This document shows, in pieces, positions 8,107-15,094 of a DNA stretch of 64,000 nt. The position numbers and the translations under genes are program-made. How positions within the stretch are numbered: the first letter of the stretch is position 1; each line of letters starts with the position of its first letter. The DNA is from Oecophyllibacter saccharovorans (GTDB lineage Bacteria > Pseudomonadota > Alphaproteobacteria > Acetobacterales > Acetobacteraceae), in NCBI RefSeq assembly GCF_006542375.1, contig NZ_CP038143.1, positions 744,001-808,000 of the forward strand, given 5' to 3'. Below the pieces are notes generated by a model, which worked only from the letters and a program-made list of their open reading frames with translations, did no database searches and was not told where the DNA came from.

Positions 8107-8802
8107 ATGTTTCAGGTCATGTCGGTGCACGCATCTGTGCCATCCCCCCTTGCAGCGCCTTCCCACAGGCAGCAGGGCTGGCGTCTTCTCGCCGGGCTGC
8201 TTTTCGTGACGGCCCTGCTGGGTCCAGGCTGGGGCGCAGTCAGCCATGCGGCTTCCGCGCCTGCCGGCAGCCTGGCTGAAGGTGGGGTGACAATGCTGGC
8301 CCGCGGCGGGCAGTGGGTGGCCCTGCAACAGGCAGCTGGGGGCCGGGTTGGCCAATGCGCCGCTTTTGCCATGAGCCAGGACGGTGAAACAGCCCCCCTG
8401 ATGGTTCATGCCGATGCCAATGGGCTGGAGCTTCGCACCGGCAGCGCGGACTGGAACTTTCCCGAGCCCCGCTCCGGCCAGCCCCCCGCGACCTTGACCA
8501 TCACTGCCGGCGCCAGTCCGGGCCAGGGTTTTCCGCAAAGCTTTCCGATGTTCTATGGCGACAGCCACAGCCTGGGTGCGCCGGTCACAGCACCGCAGAT
8601 GCAGGGGCTTCTGCAGGGCCTGCATCTGGCCGGAAGCGGCCCCGATCACAGCGTGACCCTGCATCTCTCGGGAATGGCTTCAGGCAGCAACGCGCCGCTG
8701 CATGATCTGCCTGTCTCGCTACAGGGCGCAGACCCGGTGCTGAATGCCTTTGCCACGTGCACACGCCAGGCTGGCTTTGCCGCTCTGCAACCACCTGCCT
8801 GA
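8107..8802 (+). CDS. Exported two-cysteine paralogue 4 of 4
   Basis: This 231-residue protein begins at an ATG with CAGGAGG seven bases upstream, the best ribosome-binding site in the array. A signal peptide spans about residues 24-48, ending SHAASA. The family pattern is GGQWVALQQ, GQCAAFAMS, APLMVHADANGLELRT, LTITAGASPGQ, a QMQGLLQGL helix and VLNAFATCTRQAGF. Its strong similarity to paralogue 2 suggests a recent duplication relative to 1 and 3. It starts 22 bases after paralogue 3 and is the last gene of the array. Function is unknown; periplasmic or secreted location is inferred. Confidence 0.75.
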   Translation: MFQVMSVHASVPSPLAAPSHRQQGWRLLAGLLFVTALLGPGWGAVSHAASAPAGSLAEGGVTMLARGGQWVALQQAAGGRVGQCAAFAMSQDGETAPLMVHADANGLELRTGSADWNFPEPRSGQPPATLTITAGASPGQGFPQSFPMFYGDSHSLGAPVTAPQMQGLLQGLHLAGSGPDHSVTLHLSGMASGSNAPLHDLPVSLQGADPVLNAFATCTRQAGFAALQPPA

Positions 8803-8828
8803 CCTGCAGCCCCCGCTGCTGGAGCGGG

Positions 8829-8960
8829 TCAGTGCAGCCAGCAGGTCCAGGCCAGGCTGCCAAGGGCGCCCAGCACTCCCAGAACCGTGAGACTGACCCA
8901 GAAACGGGCATGTTTGCTGCCGTGACGGCAGGGAGAATAATGAACGAGATCTTTGGGCAT
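8829..8960 (-). CDS. Possible 43-residue single-span membrane protein
   Basis: An ATG-initiated frame of 43 codons reads MPKDLVHYSPCRHGSKHARF, then one hydrophobic segment (VSLTVLGVLGALGSLAW, residues 22-38) and a short TCWLH tail. The basic, His/Cys-containing cytoplasmic side followed by a single span is the usual layout of small bacterial membrane proteins. Codon use agrees with the neighbours. The ribosome-binding site is weak and I do not recognise a family, so this is a candidate only. It is convergent with the last of the exported paralogues. Confidence 0.42.
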   Translation of the reverse strand: MPKDLVHYSPCRHGSKHARFWVSLTVLGVLGALGSLAWTCWLH

Positions 8961-9408
8961 AGATCGCTCGGAAGCTGTGGGACGAAAAGGGAAGAAGAAC
9001 TGCCGGGCAGCAACGACTCTGGCTCTACACGTCTACCCATAAATCGCTACTGCATCAGCCCTACAAGTGCAATGGAGCCGCCCCTTTCTTTGATCTCTCG
9101 CGGCTCTCTCGCGCCCGGGCAAGCATTTACCGCTGATTTCCGCCAGATTTTCTTCTTGCACGCCTGCAGAGGATGAAGCGACTTCAGGAGAATGTGATTT
9201 TAATCTCTCTTAATATATATAATTTTAATACACTTTTAAGCTCTCAGATGCTTAATACTGCAAAGAGCCCGCTCACTCTGCCGATCGGGCAGGAGACACT
9301 TTCCGAGCCTTCTTCCGACCTCAGTTCCCGCACTTCACCTCTCAGGCTTTAAACGCAGCTCACAGCTGATGCGTAATGTGGAGTCCCAGTTTCACGGACA
9401 GAACCCCC
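8961..9408. other. Intergenic region with an AT-rich tract
   Basis: This 448-base stretch has no convincing gene. Bases 9197-9240 are almost entirely A and T, in sharp contrast to the surroundings, and could hold a promoter or a nucleoid-protein binding site for the gene starting near 9409. No repeat or RNA structure was recognised. Confidence 0.45.
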
Positions 9409-9738
9409 ATGACCCTATCCTCTTCCTTCATTTCCTCCTCCCCGCGCTTCATCGTCACCCCGCGGCCTGCTGGCGCCAGATCTCCAGCCAGACCGCCTGT
9501 CGGCAAACTGCCCCTCGGCACGACCAGCCGGTCCCGTTCTGACCGCACGCAGGCACCAGAAAACTGCCCGGGCCTTTTCGACCAGGTGATCCAGTCCCTG
9601 CATGGCACCTCTCTGAGCGACCTTTCCGCCTCCGAGATCTGGACGGCTCTTCAGGCCGCACAACGCGACAATCCGCTCTGCGCGCGCATCCTTGCCGTTC
9701 TTTCCACGCATCTCCTGGGCCAGAACCGGGCTGACTGA
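9409..9738 (+). CDS. Small hypothetical protein
   Basis: This 109-residue frame has a Ser/Pro/Arg-rich, probably disordered first half and a more ordered C-terminal half, LFDQVIQSLHGTSLSDLSAS to LAVLSTHLLGQNRAD, predicted helical. Codon use in the second half is like real genes here. There is no signal peptide, membrane segment or recognised domain. The frame stays open upstream to 9376, but 9409 (MTLSSS) gives the simpler product; no ribosome-binding site is obvious for either. It precedes the serine dehydratase gene by 113 bases on the same strand. Confidence 0.45.
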   Translation: MTLSSSFISSSPRFIVTPRPAGARSPARPPVGKLPLGTTSRSRSDRTQAPENCPGLFDQVIQSLHGTSLSDLSASEIWTALQAAQRDNPLCARILAVLSTHLLGQNRAD

Positions 9739-9851
9739 CAGACGGCTTTCAGACTGCTTTTTCACGTCTCTTTCCCGGTTGCAGGCGCTTCCGCCACTTC
9801 CGGACAGCTGATAGCCTGCCTCTCAGTCTCTCCTTTCCGGGCAGTGCAGGC

Positions 9852-11342
9852 GTGATCAGCATTTTCGATATCTTCAAGGTGGGCATCGGTCCTTCCTCCT
9901 CCCACACGGTCGGTCCCATGCGGGCTGCTGCGCGGTTTTCAGCTGAGCTGGGAGAGAGAATGGCCCGGGAAGAGGCGTTCCGTCCCGCGCGCCTGCAGGT
10001 CACACTTTACGGCTCCCTGGCCTGGACGGCCCAAGGTCATGGAACGGACAGGGCGGTGGCCCTCGGCCTGTGTGGGGAAGCCCCCGAGACCGTTCCCCTC
10101 CCTCTGGTGATGTCCATTCTGGACCAACTGGAACACACTGGTGAGATTGAGATCGCCCTGCCTGATACGCCCGGCATTCCCAAACCCTCGAGAGTCAACG
10201 CCGTCGCCTTCCAGCCCAGCCGGGACCTGGTTCTTGATCGCGATACCCTGCCGCCGCACCATCCCAATACACTGCAGTTCGAAGCGCTTGATTCCGCGGG
10301 CCGCGTGCTTCTGACAGAACGGTTCTGTTCGGTGGGCGGGGGGTTTATCGTGCCGGAGAACTCACTGGAAAACGCAGCTTACGCTCAACCGGATCTGCCT
10401 TATCCTTTCCGTACCGGCAACGAGCTCTTGGAACTGACCCGCCGCACCGGGCTGAGCATTGCCGCTCTCACTCGCGCCAATGAGGAAGCGCAGATGACCG
10501 GCACGGCTGAAGAGCGATGTGCTGCGGTGAACAAAAAACTCGATCACCTGATCGACGTCATGATGGACTGCATCGAGCAGGGCCTGTCGCGCCCGACAAG
10601 TGGGCCTGGCAACCTGCTGCCAGGCAGGCTGGGGGCGAAGCGTCGGGCGCCGGCCATGTATCAGCGCCTTCTGGAACGCGAAGCGCGGGCGCCGGCCCAT
10701 GCTCTGCCGCATGCGCGGATGGACTGGGTCAGTCTGTTTGCCATGGCCGTCAATGAAGAAAACGCCGGTTTCGGCCGCGTCGTCACCGCTCCGACCAACG
10801 GCGCGGCAGGCGTGGTGCCGGCCGTGCTGCGTTACTGGCGCGAATTCTGCGCACCGCCCTTGTCATCAGAAACGGAAGTGCCGGACCGGGACTGCGAGAC
10901 CCGCACCCTCATGCGGGATTTCCTCCTGACAGCCGGCACCCTGGGCGCGCTGTTTAAACTCAACGCTTCGATTTCAGGGGCGGAAGTGGGCTGTCAGGGT
11001 GAGGTAGGCGTGGCAGCCAGTATGGCGGCTGGCGGTCTGGCAAGCGTGCTTGGCGCCACGCCCCAACAGGTGGAGAATGCCGCCGAGAGCGCCATGGAGC
11101 ACCATCTTGGCCTGACTTGTGACCCTGTCGGTGGCCTGGTGCAGATACCCTGCATAGAGCGCAATGCCTTCGGCGCGATAAAGGCGATCAATGCCGCTTC
11201 CCTCGCACTGTGCGGGGACGGCAGTCACCGCGTTTCCCTTGATCAGGTCATCCACACCATGAAAGAAACCGGGCGCGACATGAATGCCCGCTACAAGGAG
11301 ACCTCCCAAGGAGGACTGGCGCTCAATTTCCCGGAGTGCTGA
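9852..11342 (+). CDS. sdaA: L-serine ammonia-lyase (iron-sulfur type)
   Basis: This 496-residue enzyme deaminates L-serine to pyruvate and ammonia with a [4Fe-4S] cluster rather than pyridoxal phosphate. It has the one-chain architecture of E. coli SdaA: N-terminal beta domain beginning [21 protein letters not shown], and a C-terminal alpha domain with [14 protein letters not shown]. Candidate cluster cysteines are in [22 protein letters not shown] and [11 protein letters not shown]. Length is slightly above the usual 455-460. It starts with GTG at a position that leaves the conserved N-terminus intact. The gene is followed by a GC-rich hairpin and a convergent coiled-coil gene. Confidence 0.95.
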   Translation: MISIFDIFKVGIGPSSSHTVGPMRAAARFSAELGERMAREEAFRPARLQVTLYGSLAWTAQGHGTDRAVALGLCGEAPETVPLPLVMSILDQLEHTGEIEIALPDTPGIPKPSRVNAVAFQPSRDLVLDRDTLPPHHPNTLQFEALDSAGRVLLTERFCSVGGGFIVPENSLENAAYAQPDLPYPFRTGNELLELTRRTGLSIAALTRANEEAQMTGTAEERCAAVNKKLDHLIDVMMDCIEQGLSRPTSGPGNLLPGRLGAKRRAPAMYQRLLEREARAPAHALPHARMDWVSLFAMAVNEENAGFGRVVTAPTNGAAGVVPAVLRYWREFCAPPLSSETEVPDRDCETRTLMRDFLLTAGTLGALFKLNASISGAEVGCQGEVGVAASMAAGGLASVLGATPQQVENAAESAMEHHLGLTCDPVGGLVQIPCIERNAFGAIKAINAASLALCGDGSHRVSLDQVIHTMKETGRDMNARYKETSQGGLALNFPEC

Positions 11343-11350
11343 AAGACCCA

Positions 11351-11369
11351 GCCGGCGCTCAGGGCCGGC
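11351..11369. terminator. GC-rich hairpin between convergent genes
   Basis: GCCGGC-GCTCAGG-GCCGGC forms a perfect 6-bp stem eight bases after the sdaA stop. No T run follows, so an intrinsic terminator is possible but weak. Confidence 0.35.
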
Positions 11370-11392
11370 AAAGGCTTTCGCGAAGTCAGTCT

Positions 11393-11866
11393 TCAGGACT
11401 TATGGGGGTCGCTGCCTGCACCCTTGCCAGCGCTGCTGCCAGTGCCGGCCTGACCAGAATGCTCCTGCCTGCGCGCGGCTTCCAGTTCGGCTACGGTCGC
11501 CTCATAGACCTGTCGGGCTTCGCCCATCAGCTTCTGGAATTCCTTTTCAGCAGCATTGCGCGCAGCAGCGAAATTCTTTTCCGCCTCGCCATAGGCCTTC
11601 TCAACGTAGCGTGCGCCTTCTTCATACAGTTTCTTGAAGGTCGTCTCTGCCTCACCCAGCACCGTCTCGACATATTGCGCAACGCGGGCCAGGGCATGAT
11701 CGGTGGTCTGGCGCGCTTCAGTACCCGCCTTTTCAGCGCGGGTTTCCGCTTCCTTCAGCGCCTGGCGAAAGCCCTGCTCGCCTTCCTGCAAGGCGGCCTG
11801 CAGCGCGGTCAGCGCCTGGGAGAGCCGCTGCTCGATCGTTTGTTTCAGATCGGAAGAATTGGGCAT
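11393..11866 (-). CDS. Alanine-rich coiled-coil (phasin/apolipoprotein-like) protein
   Basis: This 157-residue protein is almost wholly amphipathic helix (residues 5-130), rich in Ala, Glu, Gln and Lys, with repeating units such as EAETRAEKAG, EAETTFKKLYEE and EAEKNFAAARNAAEKEF. The last 25 residues are Gly/Ser-rich and probably disordered. Such low-complexity helices resemble phasins or apolipoprotein-type lipid-surface binders, but composition alone gives that resemblance and no polyhydroxyalkanoate gene is nearby. CAGGAG lies seven bases before the ATG. There is no signal peptide or membrane span. The gene is convergent with sdaA. Confidence 0.7.
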   Translation of the reverse strand: MPNSSDLKQTIEQRLSQALTALQAALQEGEQGFRQALKEAETRAEKAGTEARQTTDHALARVAQYVETVLGEAETTFKKLYEEGARYVEKAYGEAEKNFAAARNAAEKEFQKLMGEARQVYEATVAELEAARRQEHSGQAGTGSSAGKGAGSDPHKS

Positions 11867-12043
11867 GACAGATCTCCTGGCTGGATGTGTGAAATGGAAT
11901 TATTCAAAAGCGCCGAAAAGGCGACCCTATCAGCTCCCCGACTCGGGTGCAATTATCGGATGGAACGGTGCGCAACAGTCAGAGAGAGGTCTGAAAACCG
12001 CTTTTCCTACCTGATTCACACAGTCCCGTTTACAGCCGATTTC

Positions 12044-12562
12044 TTAACGGCCTTCTGAAGATCCGGTCCGTGGGCTGGGCGGCGCTGAATTTTCATCAGC
12101 GTTGCTTCTCAACTGGCCGGCATTCAGCTGATCTGCTGTAGGAACACGGGGCTGATTCCTGCGACCTTTCATTCCCATGGCCGCCCCGGGCCGGCCAGCA
12201 GTCATGCGCCCGGCATTCAGCGGAACGGGTGGAGGGGCTGCAGGAGACCCGGGGACTGGCTCATAACGGCCGAATTCTATCCGCACCCAATAGGGGCGCT
12301 GGCGCATATCGGAATAAACCAGAAGCCAGGTTTCGCCCGTGCACTGATTGACCAGTATCGGCATTGGCGGCGTTTCCCCAGCCTGGGTACGGGCCACAGA
12401 AAAACATTTATCCCCTGGCCGGTAAGGAGGGACAGGCGGCGCATTCCCGGCAGCCCGGCCCTGGCCTGCAGCCAACCAGACCGCACTTGCCACCAGGGGG
12501 CCCAGATAACCCAGCGCCACCCGGCTGAAGCGCGGCTTGCTGCCTTGCATTGCGCTGTTCAC
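12044..12562 (-). CDS. Small exported protein of unknown function
   Basis: This 172-residue protein starts at a GTG with GAGG six bases upstream; an ATG four codons later lacks such a site. A hydrophobic segment (about residues 16-35) ending GQGRAAG is a likely signal peptide. The mature part contains two cysteines in GDKCFSVART and VNQCTGETWLLVYSD, then a YWVRIEFGRYEPVPG strand, and a Pro/Gly/Arg-rich tail. The pair of cysteines could be oxidised in the periplasm. The frame remains open upstream over the neighbouring gene, but that extension is the shadow of another frame. It is 57 bases downstream of the tail-anchored protein gene. Confidence 0.68.
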   Translation of the reverse strand: MNSAMQGSKPRFSRVALGYLGPLVASAVWLAAGQGRAAGNAPPVPPYRPGDKCFSVARTQAGETPPMPILVNQCTGETWLLVYSDMRQRPYWVRIEFGRYEPVPGSPAAPPPVPLNAGRMTAGRPGAAMGMKGRRNQPRVPTADQLNAGQLRSNADENSAPPSPRTGSSEGR

Positions 12563-12618
12563 TTTCCACCTCTCTTCACCAACCAGCGCCTGTCGACCGG
12601 TTTCAGGACCGGTCCGCT

Positions 12619-13254
12619 TCAGGAAACGAGCGCCCAGCCAAGACTGTCCAGATCCACCACACCGATCAGCACGGCCGCCCAGAGCAGGCCGCCAGCCAGC
12701 AGGAGCAGCAGAACGGCCACCAGCACGCCCCCTACCCAGACCATGGGCGACCGTCGCCGCGGCGCGACGGACGGGGTGCCGCTGAGAGCAGCACGATAGA
12801 GAGCAGGGGCCTGCTTTTCCATCTGCGCCTGTTTCAGCGTGGCATCCAGCTCCAGATTGTGCAGCTGCGCCTTGAGCAGGGCCACTTCCAGCTTCAGTTT
12901 TTCCCCCTGCCAACGTGCCAGCGTGCTTCCTGGCTGACCCGCACTTCCAGCTGACAGGGAGGACGGGGCTGAAGAAGAGGCGCGCGCGCCAGAACCGGCC
13001 TTTTCGGCTGCGGAACGGAAGGACAGGGAGGGAGAAGCAGCGACTGTGCCGGTTTCAGGAGAGGCGGCTGAAGGCACTTCATCTGATGGCATATCGACAG
13101 AGAGATCCCAGTCCCGCTCAGACAGCGGTTCCAGGCGGGATTGAGACCAGTGTGCAGAGCGGGACTCGGCCCGCCCGTCAGCGCGCGCCTCAAGCGGATC
13201 GGCTTCTTGAGCGGAGGGGTAAAGACGGGGCTCGCGGAAGGACGGACGGCGCAT
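12619..13254 (-). CDS. Coiled-coil protein with a C-terminal membrane anchor
   Basis: This 211-residue protein has a long Ser/Ala/Pro-rich, disordered N-terminal half, a coiled coil from about residue 115 to 150 (LARWQGEKLKLEVALLKAQ onward), a basic stretch RRRS and one strong membrane segment (VWVGGVLVAVLLLLLAGGLL, about 170-195) near the C-terminus. This layout implies a tail-anchored protein with its bulk in the cytoplasm. GAGG lies five bases before the ATG. It is the middle gene of a minus-strand cluster of three small membrane or exported proteins. No known family was recognised. Confidence 0.7.
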   Translation of the reverse strand: MRRPSFREPRLYPSAQEADPLEARADGRAESRSAHWSQSRLEPLSERDWDLSVDMPSDEVPSAASPETGTVAASPSLSFRSAAEKAGSGARASSSAPSSLSAGSAGQPGSTLARWQGEKLKLEVALLKAQLHNLELDATLKQAQMEKQAPALYRAALSGTPSVAPRRRSPMVWVGGVLVAVLLLLLAGGLLWAAVLIGVVDLDSLGWALVS

Positions 13255-13449
13255 CGGGACCTCACGGCCTGAAGTCAGGACAAAAGAACGAACCGCTCGA
13301 CCTTAAGATGCGAAACGCAACTTGAAAAGCCATCCCCGTCCATTCCGGTTATGCATCTGTTTCCGACAACGCCCGGAAAGCCCCAAGCTGAAAAGACCTG
13401 GGCGGACAAAAACGGTCCATGTCAGCAGACCATGTCAGTACACTCTGGG

Positions 13450-13776
13450 TCAGTACACCCAGTGCAGGTATTTGTACTGCGCAATGCACGCCCCGATGAT
13501 CAAAGCCAGAACGACCGACAGCACCACAACCAGAATCACCGCCTTGGCCACGCCACTGCGGCGGCTCCAGCATTCCTGGCGCAAGGCCTGGTAATCCCAT
13601 TGAGACGCTTCGCGCAATACGCGGTTCCAGAGCCTGGCGTAACGGAGATTTTCTTCCTTGAGGCGGTCGGTTCCCGCAACCTGCCCGGCTGTGTCAGCCG
13701 CAGCCGGTTGTGGCGCGCCGGGCTTCTGCGACGGTGGATGGGATGAAGGCGGGTTGGGTGGCGTAGACATGGACAT
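13450..13776 (-). CDS. Small tail-anchored membrane protein
   Basis: This 108-residue protein has a Pro/Ser-rich N-terminus (residues 1-35), a charged helix from LKEENLRYARLWNRVLRE to ECWSRRS, and a single membrane segment (AVILVVVLSVVLALIIGACI) followed by a short aromatic tail. The order, disordered-helix-span, matches that of the next gene downstream, so the two may be functional partners. AAGGAGAAGG stands shortly upstream of two start codons (positions 13776 and 13770). No similarity to a characterised family is evident. Confidence 0.7.
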   Translation of the reverse strand: MSMSTPPNPPSSHPPSQKPGAPQPAAADTAGQVAGTDRLKEENLRYARLWNRVLREASQWDYQALRQECWSRRSGVAKAVILVVVLSVVLALIIGACIAQYKYLHWVY

Positions 13777-13952
13777 AAGCCTTCTCCTTTACCCCTTTCA
13801 CGCCTGCCTTCGCGCCTCCGTAACGCAGGCTCAGGCACAGCCGGCATGCGCTGCCGCAATCCGGCCACTTTAACCCGCACATGGCCAAAAGGAAACATGC
13901 CATGACCTGAGATTGCCAGCCCTGGCAGAGAACGGCATACAGGCTCCACCTA

Positions 13953-13984
13953 GATATAACCCCACTGGGATATAACCCGACCGG
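13953..13984. repeat. 16-bp tandem direct repeat upstream of a lipoprotein gene
   Basis: GATATAACCCCACTGG is followed at once by GATATAACCCGACCGG (14 of 16 identical). It ends about 20 bases before the start codon at 14006. Each unit contains a TATAAC element like a -10 box, so duplication could have doubled a promoter or operator element. Confidence 0.8.
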
Positions 13985-14005
13985 GAAAAGCAGAGGAGAA
14001 GGTCC

Positions 14006-14377
14006 ATGCCCGCCATCCGGTTCAGAACCTTTGTGATTCTGGCAGCTGCCTGCACTCTGTGCCGCTGCGCCTCTCCTCCGTTGCCTGAAGACGTGCAGCC
14101 AGTGCCCATTTCAACCGAGGCGTATCTGGGGATGAGCTGCCAGCAGCTGGCCCTGGAAGCTCTCAATACCGGCGACAGGCTCCAGCGCCTTACCGAACAG
14201 CAACGCAACGCCTATTACAGAGACGGGCTGGTAAATATGGGCCATGATTATGAAACGGTGCCTGACCGTGCCGGCAGCCTGGCACGTGCCAAGGGCGAGA
14301 TGATCGCCATTGGCAGCGTGCAGCACACAAAGGGATGCCCAACCGGTCAGCCCAGCAACCAGGCGCTCAAGCAGTAA
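14006..14377 (+). CDS. Small cysteine-led lipoprotein-like protein
   Basis: This 123-residue protein has a short signal peptide ending in a cysteine cluster (Cys16, 19 and 21 in AAACTLCRCASPP). One of these may be lipidated, although neither context is an ideal lipobox. The mature part has a GMSCQQLALEALNTGDRLQR segment and a QRNAYY motif; a comparable 'MSC..L..E...l..rl' stretch occurs in a widespread class of small uncharacterised lipoproteins, here without their Gly-rich membrane helices. AGAGGAGAAGG lies four bases before the ATG. The gene is bracketed by short tandem duplications at both ends, the second covering its stop codon. Confidence 0.68.
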   Translation: MPAIRFRTFVILAAACTLCRCASPPLPEDVQPVPISTEAYLGMSCQQLALEALNTGDRLQRLTEQQRNAYYRDGLVNMGHDYETVPDRAGSLARAKGEMIAIGSVQHTKGCPTGQPSNQALKQ

Positions 14378-14396
14378 TCACGAGCAGTAATCACGC
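14371..14396. repeat. 13-bp tandem duplication over a stop codon
   Basis: GCAGTAATCACGA is followed directly by GCAGTAATCACGC (12 of 13 identical). The first copy includes the TAA stop of the lipoprotein-like gene at 14375-14377. Confidence 0.85.
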
Positions 14397-14409
14397 TTTG
14401 CTGAACGGC

Positions 14410-14898
14410 TCAGGCCGTCCTGCGCTTAGGTGCGGTCGTGTTGGCTTGGCAGCGCTTGCGGGTCACGTTGTCGTATTTGCCCACCAGATAGCGCTCGATG
14501 TTCTGCAACGCCCCGATGACCAGCATGGCTTCGCCGCCCTGCACGCCCCAGGTGCAGGCAGGGCCTGACATAGGGCCGTATTTTACCAGCAGCTCGTCCT
14601 GATCGCGGCTCGTGGTCGCCGCCACGATCGGAGCATGGGGATAAAGACCGGCACCCCCCTGGCGGAGGGCATCAAGCAGAGGAGGCAGAGCAGTGCCGTC
14701 ACCCTGCGGCAGGGCCGCCCGCCAGTCCTTGACCAGAATGACTTCATAATCCGGCTCGCTCTGCGCCGCCCCCTTTTCAGGAATGGCCATGATGAGCCAG
14801 CAGCCCAGATTGTCTGCACTGGCGCCAGGCACCGGAAACAGCACCGCATAGGCGCCATCCTTGCAGATAACGGATTGGTCAGCAGACACAGCAGCCAT
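14410..14898 (-). CDS. Hypothetical cytoplasmic protein
   Basis: This 162-residue protein has no signal peptide or membrane span. It looks globular, with beta-type stretches (GAYAVLFPVP, GCWLIMAIP, YEVILVKDW, EAMLVIGALQNIERYLV) and a basic tail KRCQANTTAPKRRTA. GGGAGG lies about nine bases before the ATG. I recognise no domain. It is convergent with the lipoprotein-like gene, 32 bases away, and stands alone on its strand, with about 195 bases before the FUSC gene. Confidence 0.62.
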   Translation of the reverse strand: MAAVSADQSVICKDGAYAVLFPVPGASADNLGCWLIMAIPEKGAAQSEPDYEVILVKDWRAALPQGDGTALPPLLDALRQGGAGLYPHAPIVAATTSRDQDELLVKYGPMSGPACTWGVQGGEAMLVIGALQNIERYLVGKYDNVTRKRCQANTTAPKRRTA

Positions 14899-15094
14899 AA
14901 AAATCGCCTCCCGGTTTGATGGAATGATTGATGGACTGATTTGGAACGGATGTGACGCCAGAGGAAAATTCAGGCGCCTTATTCACCCCGGGCAGTCTAG
15001 CCAGCCCCCACTTTCCAGCACTACCCCGCCAACAAGCGCAGCTGGGATGCCGCCCGGGAATGGAACCTGCCGTCACCTCCCTGAACGGGGCAAC

